A DNA stretch of 64,000 nt from assembly GCF_963678635.1 (NCBI RefSeq), contig NC_087070.1:45305467-45369466 (forward strand), in the 5' to 3' direction. The position numbers and the translations under genes are program-made. This document shows positions 22,011-31,400 of this stretch, piece after piece (within the stretch, counting starts at the first letter, position 1; each line of letters opens with the position of its first letter). Source of the DNA: Symsagittifera roscoffensis (taxonomy: Eukaryota > Xenacoelomorpha > Acoela > Convolutidae). The notes under the pieces are model-generated. The model did not search any database. It was not told the origin of the DNA and saw only the letters and a list, made by a program, of their open reading frames with translations.

Positions 22011-24173
22011 TCATCTCGCACTCTTCGCCTTGGAGGTACTGCACCCTGAAGTACTAGATACGGCAAAATGTCTCAACAGTTCCTCTTCATCATCGGAGCT
22101 AATCACAATCTCCTCCCAAGCCTTCAGTTGTTCATAGGATCGCATCCATTCTCTTTGCTCTTGCAACCTCTTTGCCTGGTTGGGTAGTGCCTTCACCCTA
22201 GTTTCCCGGTTCAAACAAAAGGAGTTGTGCAGGCTCAAGCTCACGTTCTTCGCCAGGTCCTCCTCTAGTATCGATTCCCTCGCTTTGGTATTGTCTCTAG
22301 ACATTTTACCCACTCTCTTCCATCCTGTCGTGATCGCATTACGATGGGTTAACAGGGGTCTCTTGAAAGCTTCCGGCCCAATCTCGGCCTGGAACTGTCG
22401 ATACTCCTTTTGATGTTTTCTCATGTGATCTTTCGTTGTCATGTACAACCAAGACGTCAGCGTCGCCCGAAACCATGGGAAGTACCTCAAACGGCTCCTG
22501 ACGTGTCTGACTTCCGTTGGTATGGCGACTACCTTGCACGCAGTCTCAAACAACTCGAGTCTCCTGCTGTAGTCTATCGCGTATATTGACTCAGCCGTTG
22601 GCGTCGTCGCTTCCCGATACTTCGTTATATTCTCTTCTATCCATCTCAGAGCCAACATCGTACTCACTACCAAGAGCGTCACCTTCTGTCGGTGATCCGG
22701 TAGTCCGATCGACCGGATTTCTTCCATATCCCACACCAGGCAAAGGTTCTTGTGATCTGGATACCACACCGTTTGCGCCAAACAGTGGCATGGGCATTCT
22801 CCATGGGTGATCTCAATGCTCCTGAGGTTACGCTCCCACGAGGCTTCTAAGAGAGGCTCAAGCTCCATCATTTTCTCATGCATCGTGTCGTTATCTTCCA
22901 GGTTTGGAGCACTTCCCACAGGTTTTCCGATCACGTTTTGTCTCTCGTGATCGCTTGTGTTCTCTCTCTCCAGCTTCAAAAGTTCTTCTCCCCAGATTTC
23001 ACTCAAGTCATCTCTCAGTTCTTTTGGTACTGTCCCTCTGATTTTTCTCAACAACTTGTGCGAGTGATGCGATATCCGAGCCAACCTCACGCACTTGGGC
23101 ATGGAGAAGGCCTTGTCCACCAGTACTCTCTGGCTGGATGCTTCCATCATCGCCATGTGCAGTGGGTAGTGGCTTCCGCACAAGTTGGCCATCATTGACC
23201 CTATCAGGGATTTTGCGTTCAATGGCAGGCCATAAGCTTCGCTCATGGGAAATCCCATTTCCGCCTCGAGACCCACCTTCCAGCTCCGGATGTGTTTTTG
23301 AGTCACCTGCAACACCCCAGGCCAATATTCTACGCTCAACGCCGTCACTAAATGGTGTTCAGACTCTAGTCTTTCCAGTGACTGCAGACTACACATTCTC
23401 GAGAAGAATCCGAGAGCTGTCGCTATATTCACCGTGGTTCTCGCGTAGCACTCCGCTACTATTTGCACTTCACTTTTCTCCCTTTCTGTGATGTCTTCGA
23501 ACCAAGTGACCAGGTCTTCTTTTTGAAAGGACAGTATTCTGACGCATGACCGTCCATCGCAGGTGTGCTCTCCGTTTCCACACGTCGAATCCAGACAGCT
23601 ACCCGGCTCCAATTTCTTTGCTGACCCGGGATTGCTCGTCTTTTCGCTTGGCTCTTGCATCTGAGGTGAGATTAGCTTATGCAGCACACTCAACTTTGCC
23701 AAATCTTCATCTTCCGTTGGTGCTAACCTCACTCGCTCGGTGGTTTCCTCGATCAGACTCGCGTGGGGATGTGGACACCAGGAGGGTCTTAGTAGCTTCC
23801 ATACCACTCCCAAGTTCGTGGTTAACAAGCCATTTCCATCGCCCATGTTCACTTCAACTCTCTTGTTTGAGCGCGGTATGCTTACCACCTCTGGTGTTTT
23901 CTCAAGAATCAGGCCCAGGCTCGGCCCCTCTTTTTCCACCGCGTCTATTTCCATTATTCTTTCTGTCCAAAACTTCAGTAGCTCCGCTACCTCATGGTTT
24001 CTGTGGGCGCCTCCAGTTTCCGAGTCTAAGAAGGGATTGTAGGCTATTGCCATCACTCCCGACACATATTGGTATTCCCCCTTCTCGCTGAGTCTCGAGT
24101 ACTGCTCTGACGAGGCCAGGTTACGGTGAACATCATGTTCTTCTTCGAACTTCTTATTATAAAACCTCCGCAC
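22011..24173 (-). CDS. Accessory ORF, C-terminal part (copy B)
   Basis: This 720-residue frame is colinear with copy A (1 to about 1000) and copy C (55031-56429). Visible features are a conserved CX4CX6CX4C cluster (C193, C198, C205, C210), a second Cys/His patch (CPCHCLAQ) further on, and a basic, Gln/Arg-rich helix near the C-terminus (RLQEQREWMRSYEQLKAW). The end is Ser-rich with an acidic SSDDEEE patch. I recognise no enzyme family, no signal peptide and no membrane segment. The ATG at 24173 is internal: the frame is linked to 24157-24882 by a small indel. Confidence 0.7.
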   Translation of the reverse strand: MRRFYNKKFEEEHDVHRNLASSEQYSRLSEKGEYQYVSGVMAIAYNPFLDSETGGAHRNHEVAELLKFWTERIMEIDAVEKEGPSLGLILEKTPEVVSIPRSNKRVEVNMGDGNGLLTTNLGVVWKLLRPSWCPHPHASLIEETTERVRLAPTEDEDLAKLSVLHKLISPQMQEPSEKTSNPGSAKKLEPGSCLDSTCGNGEHTCDGRSCVRILSFQKEDLVTWFEDITEREKSEVQIVAECYARTTVNIATALGFFSRMCSLQSLERLESEHHLVTALSVEYWPGVLQVTQKHIRSWKVGLEAEMGFPMSEAYGLPLNAKSLIGSMMANLCGSHYPLHMAMMEASSQRVLVDKAFSMPKCVRLARISHHSHKLLRKIRGTVPKELRDDLSEIWGEELLKLERENTSDHERQNVIGKPVGSAPNLEDNDTMHEKMMELEPLLEASWERNLRSIEITHGECPCHCLAQTVWYPDHKNLCLVWDMEEIRSIGLPDHRQKVTLLVVSTMLALRWIEENITKYREATTPTAESIYAIDYSRRLELFETACKVVAIPTEVRHVRSRLRYFPWFRATLTSWLYMTTKDHMRKHQKEYRQFQAEIGPEAFKRPLLTHRNAITTGWKRVGKMSRDNTKARESILEEDLAKNVSLSLHNSFCLNRETRVKALPNQAKRLQEQREWMRSYEQLKAWEEIVISSDDEEELLRHFAVSSTSGCSTSKAKSAR

Positions 24174-25020
24174 CTCGTCTAGCTTTCTGTGGTTCTCTAG
24201 GGATAGTCTGGAACCATCTTCCTTTTCTATTCCTGATTCCTGTACTCTGATACACGTTCAAGATGATCGTTGAGACTCTTTTTTCCATGGTTTTACTTCC
24301 GCTTGCTCTCTGGTGGCATGCCAGGATGGTGCTATCAGACATCATTGACATTATCCATCTCAAGAAACACGTGGCATCCTTTCTTCTAGCCAGGCTCAAG
24401 CCTGAATTGTCCCTGGCTACGTGTTGCATCAGTGCCTGATACACATCTAGCTTCTTGCTTCCCAACTTCAGCCTGTCATACGAGGTCAATGTCTCCAACT
24501 CTATTCCCACCAGACTCCAGGTGAACATTAATTGTCCTGCAGTTCTAACGAATGGATTCGCCATTAATGGCGGTGCTGATGAGGGTGTCCTCATTGCTTC
24601 TTCAAAATGATCCTTCAACAAACTCTGCCAGGACCTCTTCAGATGATTTGCCATTTCTATTTTATTAACCTTGGCCTTTTGCTGGGTGGCCCAATTGCGT
24701 CGCTTGCGAGCTACTCCACTGTCCAACTTCTTCCAGCAGTCCTCCATTTCTTTCAATGTTTCAAGGGCCACCCACCACGTCCGGGAAGTGTTCCTCGTCT
24801 TGTTCCTCTCCAATGAATCACTGGTCACTTGCTTGCCCATGTCCTGATGTGCCTTCGAGATCCATTCTTTGCCGATATCCACTTCCCATGTCTGTCCGTT
24901 CGTTGAACCTCTCTTTACGTTTATCTTCTGAGGCCTGAAGTCTTCCTCCGATGTCGAACTGGTGGAAGTCTCTATTTCCCTCTCTACTTCAAGTGGTCTT
25001 CTGAGCTCCGAGCTGTTCTT
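24157..25020 (-). pseudogene. Accessory ORF, segment 5 (copy B)
   Basis: An ATG-led frame of 242 residues (24157-24882) and its upstream extension to the stop at 25021. It is helical and rich in Lys/Arg/Trp, with motifs such as TWWVALETLKEMEDCWKKL, and is colinear with copy A (about 1000-1860). A TAA at 25021-25023 separates it from the preceding segment, although the same frame continues, so this is a nonsense change in this copy. The region is deleted in copy C. Function unknown. Confidence 0.55.
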
Positions 25021-26562
25021 TTATGCCGCCGTCTTGCATCGAGCCAAAACCATGGGCGCCGTCTCCCTCAAGTTTCCTTCCGAAACAGCATCCACTGAAG
25101 GACTACCCAATCCTTCTACTTCTCTCTTCCTCTTGCGAGTCTTCACATCTCTGCTTGAGGGTGTTGTGGCTATCATCACTGATTCGACCTCTCTGTCCAA
25201 TCCTTCCAACTCTTGCCTCCCCCCTGCTCGAGCCTTAAGGATATTAGTACTTTTAATTATATTACTAGTCCCAACCTTATCCCTTTTTATATCATCAACT
25301 ATTTTATCTACAGTTTTTTGTTTCAGAGTAGAGCTGTCCTCACATTTTTCTTCTCTGGCCTTCGATCGTGAATTCCTCAGCTCTACCAGCTTGTTCAACA
25401 GCTCTTTTCTCGCTTTCTCATCCAGGCCCGTTCCTATCAGAAGCGGTTCTCCAAACCTTACGACTGTGTCCCACAGTTCCTTCTTGAATTTGTCCAGCGT
25501 CGTCTCGCTGCCCACTTCTTGATTGAATTCTTTTAAGAACTCCTGCCAAGCATCGTCCTTCAGAGATCCCAGGAACATGTCCTTGTTCCCTTCGAACGTG
25601 TTCTTTTCCCTTTCCTCCGAGCTCAAGAGTAACATCCCCATATTGAAGGTCTCACCTGCCAATGGCAATTCCAGGTTCTTCCGGGGGGACGGATTCAGAG
25701 GTGGGGTGGCAGTATCTGCCCAATTCTCCCCGCTCAAGTCTTTCAACAGCTCTTGAGTGGTGAGCTCCTCCCCTGATGGCCCTGGTTCAGGCGTATTCCC
25801 CACTTCCATGTCTTCACCGGCTTCACTGAGAGTTTCATCCATACTCTCTTCTTCTGACTCATTTCTCCTTCTCTCGAGATTTCTTTTGAATCGGTCCTCA
25901 ACGGGTCCACTCCTCTTGTCTCCAGGCGTGTCCACTGACAGTGGTGATGGTGTCGTAGGGTCCAATTTCTTGTATTCCGTCAGAGCTACATGCAGTTGGC
26001 CTGCGGCATCTAGTTCTTTTCCCTCCTGTCTCATTTCTACCTGTTCTAAGCCATAGGGTGCCTTATATTTTCTCGTTGCAAATTTCATGTCGTCCACCAA
26101 TGCGACGTGCCCCTCCATCATGATCATCCTGCCATCATCCCATATGGGTAGCATGTTCTCAAGTCCCTCCTGCTCATGAGCTCTCAAGACCTTTCGCACC
26201 TCATATCCGGGGGGCTGCGAACCTCTCCTCTTTTTCGCTTGCGTCGTCCACGAATTTACCTTCGCCTCGCTAGTATGGAAGTAGACCGCCGCCGTGTAGC
26301 CGATGAACAGGGGGTCCCAGCCATCAGTGAAATACTTCTGCATTTCCTCCGTCGTCATCCTCGCCATTATGGAGGGAACTACCAGGGGACTGTTCATTCC
26401 CAAGGTCATCCTCCTGACTATCGGGAACTCAGGCATGGTGGCTGGGAGGATTTCTTTCTCCATTATGGTCTCCAGCTCCCTCTTGACCAGTGCAAAGCAC
26501 TCCTTCCAGGCAGGAATTCTCAAGATCTTTCGTCCGTCTGCCGTCAATGGGATACATTTCAA
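25021..26562 (-). CDS. Accessory ORF, segment 4 (copy B)
   Basis: In this 513-residue frame, the first about 200 residues are globular and well conserved in all copies (blocks FPIVRRMTLGMNSPL and KFATRKYKAPYGLEQVEMRQ). The second half is acidic and Ser/Pro-rich, then charged-helical, with a basic KTRKRKREVEG stretch near the end that resembles a nuclear localisation signal. No known family is recognised. The ATG at 26562 is internal; a frameshift near 26550 joins it to the previous segment. Confidence 0.65.
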   Translation of the reverse strand: MKCIPLTADGRKILRIPAWKECFALVKRELETIMEKEILPATMPEFPIVRRMTLGMNSPLVVPSIMARMTTEEMQKYFTDGWDPLFIGYTAAVYFHTSEAKVNSWTTQAKKRRGSQPPGYEVRKVLRAHEQEGLENMLPIWDDGRMIMMEGHVALVDDMKFATRKYKAPYGLEQVEMRQEGKELDAAGQLHVALTEYKKLDPTTPSPLSVDTPGDKRSGPVEDRFKRNLERRRNESEEESMDETLSEAGEDMEVGNTPEPGPSGEELTTQELLKDLSGENWADTATPPLNPSPRKNLELPLAGETFNMGMLLLSSEEREKNTFEGNKDMFLGSLKDDAWQEFLKEFNQEVGSETTLDKFKKELWDTVVRFGEPLLIGTGLDEKARKELLNKLVELRNSRSKAREEKCEDSSTLKQKTVDKIVDDIKRDKVGTSNIIKSTNILKARAGGRQELEGLDREVESVMIATTPSSRDVKTRKRKREVEGLGSPSVDAVSEGNLRETAPMVLARCKTAA

Positions 26563-26875
26563 TGGGGCCCTCTCGCTTGTTTCCCATTCTACATTGCATT
26601 TGTCCCCTGAAGTTGTACACTATGAGCTCGGCATCTTTCACTTTTCCAAAGAGTACCGTGTTGCTCATACGCGCTCTGAGCACCTCCTGCTGACACCAAT
26701 TTAGCGCCGTCCCATCCAGTATACTGATAAGACTCAAGTGCGTCACAGAGTGACGATACGTTGTCACCAGGGGATCTGGGAACGCGTACGTCACTGCTGG
26801 ACCATAAATGCAGGTCACCACCTCCTCTAGACCCCGGATTATCCCCATTGGGTCCGACCTCATTGCCAGGCATAG
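26545..26875 (-). pseudogene. Accessory ORF, segment 3 (copy B)
   Basis: A short frame between two frameshifts (ATG-led 26429-26863, of which only the part above about 26545 aligns). Motifs YGPAVTYAFPD, LNWCQQEVLRARM and VYNFRGQ match copies A and C. In copy A this is where the histone H2A fragment sits. Function unknown. Confidence 0.6.
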
Positions 26876-28326
26876 TCCGTCAACAGAGGCATCCCTCTAT
26901 TCGTCTTCTTCCATTCTTCTCTCGAGGTTGGATTCTCATCTTCACCCGTCATGTGCCGATTCTGCATCATGAGGTATTGCACTAACAACGTCTTCAACCC
27001 TGCGGCACACTTGTAGGAGCTGGTTTCAATGCTCGAGTGGACTCTCCCCATAGACAGAGGCTCTCCATATTCCATTAATCGATGAAACGACACCAATTCC
27101 CCATGGGTCAAAAGTAATAATGCCAGGTACCCATCAACTCGAAGTGTCTCCACTCCTCGACTAAACATGTATGCTGGGCCCATGTTGAACAAGTATCTGG
27201 GGTAAACCAAATACAAAGCCAAGAGAGGGCTGATGGGCATGCCCAATATCTCCTGCACGAAGGCTCCAAAGATAGTCGCCGTGGTGCCGAACATTCCTGC
27301 CATGAATTCCTTCTCCCAGCAAGGACTCAAGAACTTGAGAATCTCATAATCCCTCCTAGTCCTCAATTCACCCTTGGCGTGCTCTCTCCAGAACCCTCCA
27401 ATCGTCACTTCATTGGCGGCCGAGACAAATCTAGCCACCGTCATGTCTCTTGCTTCGGCCAGCTCCAGTTGTTTCTCCAGAAAACTCCAGACTTGTTTTA
27501 CGAGGGGTGGTGCTTCCTCCCTTGTCTTGTTCGTGGCGTTCTCCAGCCTTGGTGTCGAAAATGGCCACCAGCCATTCTCTTGCGTCAAGCGATATTTCAT
27601 CGATTCTAATTGCTTTTCCGTCTCGGCCACATTTCTTCTCTCGTTACTGGGACCTCTAGACTTGCTGGTGGAATTTGTGATCTTCACATCCATACTCCGA
27701 AACCACAAGCTGGCCGTCAATTGGCTTATCGCCGGGTGATCGTCCCCGATGACTGGGCTGAACTTAAGTTGCCTGGCAAAGTTCGATATCTCTAGCAAGA
27801 GCACCTCGTCTAATACGATCAGGATGTCGGCTAGTCCATAAAAGCCCCTCAGTGCATGAGATATGTCCGCCCATGCCGCCGCCAATTCTGACTTGCGAAG
27901 CCTCAGGTTCGATGGCTCCAACTCCCGATTGGGGGCTGCCATTAGAATCGGCCATTCATTCCCTTCTGCTATCAGGATCAAGACCGCGTACACGAATTGT
28001 AGGGCGGGTGGCATATTCGCGTATCCAGGGGATGTGGTAAACACCACCTTCGTCTTGGACCCAAATCTCGAGACAACTATCTCTTGCACTTCATTCATCG
28101 CCGCAAACAACGCCTGAATGGCTTCCCATATCTTCCTCGATGTCGGAATTTCATCGCCCTTCAGTTGCTCAAGAAGTCCCATCGCGTGCAGGTGATCATT
28201 CATTCCTGCAAACAATAGCAGCTCAGGTTCACAGGGCATCTCCGACTTTATTGCCACCACCAGAGTTAACATCTGATTTAATTCAGCTCCTGGCAAAGAA
28301 TATATCAGAGTCTCCGGCCAGAACAA
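26860..28326 (-). CDS. Accessory ORF, segment 2: degenerate second SGNH-like domain and helical region (copy B)
   Basis: In this 488-residue frame, the block III-like motif LFAGMNDHLH lies near residue 39, preceded by a block II-like SLPGAEL. The block I equivalent (ASDFEG) lies just upstream in another frame and is joined in frame in copy C. The Asn-Asp of block III is kept, but the GDS nucleophile context is not, so activity is doubtful. The next about 350 residues are helical with conserved blocks such as GGFWREHAKGELRTRRDYEI and LRVDGYLALLLLTHGE. A deletion of roughly 20 nt near 28360 breaks the link with the SGNH segment, and a one-base shift near 26875 ends the frame. Confidence 0.65.
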   Translation of the reverse strand: MFWPETLIYSLPGAELNQMLTLVVAIKSEMPCEPELLLFAGMNDHLHAMGLLEQLKGDEIPTSRKIWEAIQALFAAMNEVQEIVVSRFGSKTKVVFTTSPGYANMPPALQFVYAVLILIAEGNEWPILMAAPNRELEPSNLRLRKSELAAAWADISHALRGFYGLADILIVLDEVLLLEISNFARQLKFSPVIGDDHPAISQLTASLWFRSMDVKITNSTSKSRGPSNERRNVAETEKQLESMKYRLTQENGWWPFSTPRLENATNKTREEAPPLVKQVWSFLEKQLELAEARDMTVARFVSAANEVTIGGFWREHAKGELRTRRDYEILKFLSPCWEKEFMAGMFGTTATIFGAFVQEILGMPISPLLALYLVYPRYLFNMGPAYMFSRGVETLRVDGYLALLLLTHGELVSFHRLMEYGEPLSMGRVHSSIETSSYKCAAGLKTLLVQYLMMQNRHMTGEDENPTSREEWKKTNRGMPLLTDYAWQ

Positions 28327-28359
28327 CTTGGGAGACGTTCCTTCGAAGTCCGATCCCGC

Positions 28360-30858
28360 CTATCCCTGGATCTGCTCTATCATAAACTGCCAGGGTTTTG
28401 GCCAGCTGGGTGCTGCCACAGGGCTTCCCGTACCTGGGATCTTCCACCAATTTCGAGCCTTCGTAAGCGGCATCCGGCAATTCCATTCCCCCGGATATAG
28501 TAGCTTGTCTACCACTTTCAATTGTGCCGGGGTCGCCAACCTGATCCTGGCGATGCTCGTTCGGTGCTTGGGGGTTTCTGCTATAAGTCCAGGACTCCCC
28601 AGCAGCTTGAGAGGTCTGTAGTTAATGGGTCCCATGATCGCTTTTGTGGGAATTCCGGTCAGGTCTGTGGTCTCCATCAATTTCGTTCTCGAGAAGTGCG
28701 CCTCATGAGCTTTCAACCAGTCCACGCAATGATGTCTATTTAAATCCTCGTGCGACACTCGTTCAATCCCCAGGGTTTCCGCCAATTCTCGCCTGCATTC
28801 CAAACTCTCTAGGTCCAGTTCTTTCACCTTCTCAGGATATCTCAAGCGAGCGGTCTCCATAGACCTCTTTTCCCGCTTGCTCCCTGCCACTACCACTGAG
28901 GATATCGCCGAGCCTGGAGGTGTTGATGACGTCACCTCCTCAGACTCCATTGGCGTGGCACTCTGCAATCGTGTCTGGTTGCTCCTCGAACTGTCTCTAG
29001 TGTCAACTCTCGTTCCCAAGCGACCAGACAAGGCCCTTGAGGCAAGGAATGGTGGGTTCGGAGGTGGTCCTAATGTGAATTGGGCTGTCTCTAGCAGATC
29101 CGCCTCTAGCGTGTTTATGTGTTCCTGGAAGACGTCGTTCAGCCACTCCGCTCCCCTTGGCCTATCGAAATGGATTCCATCATTGGAGGTGTCTTCAGGG
29201 AATCCCTTTTTCTCATTGCGCTCCGCTACGTCCAACAGTCTGACAGGAAGCACACTCTTCCGGTGTATGTCTCGGATCACCTTGTTTAGGTTCCGCACCT
29301 TCTCGTTCATCTCCAAGGCGTGCTGATCAAACATCATGTTGTAGGGGACCGTACATACCGTCAGCAGCATGGGTTCCATCTGGATCCTCAGCTCCTCAAG
29401 AAGGCAGCTCATCTTGTCGTACAGCCTCGTTATTTTCCTCGCTTCTCCCCTTGACACATCGTTAGTCCCGATCATCAGGTTCACCGTGTATACTTTAGTC
29501 ATCCCCAGCATGTCAAGGGTTGCCAACATCTGTGGCGTGGCAGCTCCAGCGAAACTCAAGATTCCTGTCTGCCAATGCGATTGGATCCGGGTCAACACCC
29601 GCACCAGGCTGTCCCCTACGATTAGGTGAACTGCACCCTCTGGCACACGAGGTGGCGCAAGATACTCCACCCAGGCTGCATCATGGAAGCAGTCCCTCCT
29701 GGCTCCCTGTTCCGCACTCCAATCCAGTCGATTGTGCCTGTGGCACCTCTTCTCTGTATTTTTCTTATAACTCGAGATCACGACGCTCCTGACCGGCTGT
29801 TCCCTCCAAGTTGGGGGAAGCTCCGGTCTTGCCGATCTGTCACGGTTTTTCTGCTGTAATTTCTCGCCTAGCTCTTTCAGGCGCGATGAGCCGCCACTCA
29901 CCTGACTGTCACTCGAGGTCGAGGTTGGGGTATATCCCGGCAGCACCACATCCATCAGTGGACGTACAGGTCGTGTCTCTAGGCTACGCAAGGAAGGCGT
30001 TGCGTCATTCGGTATCCAGACTTCCAACCCTTCACTCATGTGTTCTCTGGCCTCGCGGTCAAGGTTGAACCGTCCTCTTGCCCTGGGAGCTTCATCCACC
30101 TCCATGCGCGACTCTGGCCTCGAGCTGGTCACCACTCGCTCCTTTGGCCTGGCTCCCTTCTGTGCGTCAAGCTCGCGTTGTCGCTGTTCTATTCTCTCCA
30201 ACTCCGACTTCAGTTGATCACGATTCGCGGCGTTCTCCCGCACCTTTAGTTCCTGCTGATGTTCAACTTTTAGCATCTCAAGTAACCTCAGAGTCTGATC
30301 TCGCTCGTTGACTGCCTGGTCTCTCTCCAGCTGAATCTTCTTCCGATCCAGCTTTGCCTGATCCCGATCGAGGTTCGCCTTGTTCCTTTCCTTCTGCGCC
30401 TTCTCGAGCTCTTTCTTTAGAACACCCAGATCCGGATATGCCTCGGTCGTCTGTTGCGCTCGCGTCATCGACGGCACCCTACTCGAGCCCTGGCTTGTAG
30501 ATCTTGCTGTTGGCCTAGCTGGTAGTGGGAAATCCCCTGCGCCATATTCAGTGTTGTTACTCAGGCCAGGATTACTTGCCAAGTCAAAGCCCCTTACTCC
30601 TCCATCCATGTTCCAAGACAACCATCTGGTCTGTTCTTGGTTTGATATACCCTCGGTGGTGTATCCGATCATCAAGACAGCCTCCGTCGCAGACTCCCTG
30701 CACTCACCCTGGTCTTCCAATTGGAGGATGGCATTCAGCATTACTGCCATTCTCTCGTCTATCTGGGTATAGTCCAGGTCCCTCAGGCGTCTGTACAGCT
30801 CATCAAGAGTGGGCTTCTTCAGGGCCGCGGGCTTGGAAATCCAGAATCGGTCTGCCAT
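28360..30858 (-). CDS. Accessory ORF, N-terminal part: coiled coil and SGNH/GDSL-type hydrolase domain (copy B)
   Basis: This 832-residue frame has its start ATG at 30858 (MADRFW) matched by copy C (MAERFW at 61977), so it is the likely true start. Residues 1-100 form a conserved globular head. Residues about 147-237 are highly charged with repeating RDQ/ERDQ units, a probable coiled coil. The SGNH hydrolase blocks are IVGDSLVR (Ser nucleophile, about 417), FAGAATPQ (block II), MIGTNDVSRG (block III Asn, about 465) and DGIHFDRPRG (Asp-His, about 559). The family includes esterases, lipases and acetylhydrolases; substrate here is unknown. Residues 600-832 are Ser/Thr/Arg-rich, then a conserved LNRHHCVDWLKAHEAHF-type block. 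No signal peptide is visible, which argues against a secreted envelope protein. Confidence 0.82.
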   Translation of the reverse strand: MADRFWISKPAALKKPTLDELYRRLRDLDYTQIDERMAVMLNAILQLEDQGECRESATEAVLMIGYTTEGISNQEQTRWLSWNMDGGVRGFDLASNPGLSNNTEYGAGDFPLPARPTARSTSQGSSRVPSMTRAQQTTEAYPDLGVLKKELEKAQKERNKANLDRDQAKLDRKKIQLERDQAVNERDQTLRLLEMLKVEHQQELKVRENAANRDQLKSELERIEQRQRELDAQKGARPKERVVTSSRPESRMEVDEAPRARGRFNLDREAREHMSEGLEVWIPNDATPSLRSLETRPVRPLMDVVLPGYTPTSTSSDSQVSGGSSRLKELGEKLQQKNRDRSARPELPPTWREQPVRSVVISSYKKNTEKRCHRHNRLDWSAEQGARRDCFHDAAWVEYLAPPRVPEGAVHLIVGDSLVRVLTRIQSHWQTGILSFAGAATPQMLATLDMLGMTKVYTVNLMIGTNDVSRGEARKITRLYDKMSCLLEELRIQMEPMLLTVCTVPYNMMFDQHALEMNEKVRNLNKVIRDIHRKSVLPVRLLDVAERNEKKGFPEDTSNDGIHFDRPRGAEWLNDVFQEHINTLEADLLETAQFTLGPPPNPPFLASRALSGRLGTRVDTRDSSRSNQTRLQSATPMESEEVTSSTPPGSAISSVVVAGSKREKRSMETARLRYPEKVKELDLESLECRRELAETLGIERVSHEDLNRHHCVDWLKAHEAHFSRTKLMETTDLTGIPTKAIMGPINYRPLKLLGSPGLIAETPKHRTSIARIRLATPAQLKVVDKLLYPGEWNCRMPLTKARNWWKIPGTGSPVAAPSWPKPWQFMIEQIQG

Positions 30859-31400
30859 TCTTCGTGACTTCGGGATGTATATAGGTATGTGTTAACCAGC
30901 TCAAGAATTACCTTCCCGACGTATGTATCCACCAGCTCAAGAGTTACCTAACCGACTTAAGTATTACCCAACTCAAGAATTCTCTAGAAATGTTCCCTTG
31001 CAAATACTTGCTGTAGGTGCGGATTATCGCGAGTTCAATCAAGATTTCTCTTTCTGTTTCTCGCTTGAGTATAGTTGGATTTTCAACTTTGTTTTTCAAA
31101 CTTGATCTGAAAACAGAAAGCATATTAAAACTTAACATGTCACGTTCCTAACCTAGAGACCCCCCTTCTACCAGTATGGTTAAAATCTTATCATTCTCAT
31201 ATCACTTAAAACAATTCAATTGGATTTTCCTTAAAAGCATGCAGATTCATCTTATGTTTTAGCACCGTTAATTCTTTCTTTTTTTTAAAATTTAATTGTC
31301 ATGCCAATCACATCTTAAGATCCCTTTACCTGCGCCGCACCCCAGTACCTAACTCAAGACTCCTCCCTCACACCCGACTCGATACCCCCGTGTACCCGAC
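30859..31400 (-). promoter_or_regulatory. Gag-pol/accessory spacer with 3' splice-site candidate (copy B)
   Basis: This is a non-coding 542-bp spacer. On the minus strand CTTTCTGTTTTCAG ends at 31107, a strong acceptor match, and the exon would begin 248 nt before the accessory ATG. A block around 31230-31310 (tgttttagcaccgtt, gtcatgccaatcac) is conserved with copy C at 62350-62405. Degenerate about 20-bp repeats of accagctcaagaattacc lie at 30893-30985. Confidence 0.55.

Noticed and set aside
22011-30858. Envelope glycoprotein gene of a retrovirus
   Set aside because: The position fits, but I see no signal peptide, furin site, fusion peptide or clear transmembrane anchor; the recognisable domain is an SGNH hydrolase.
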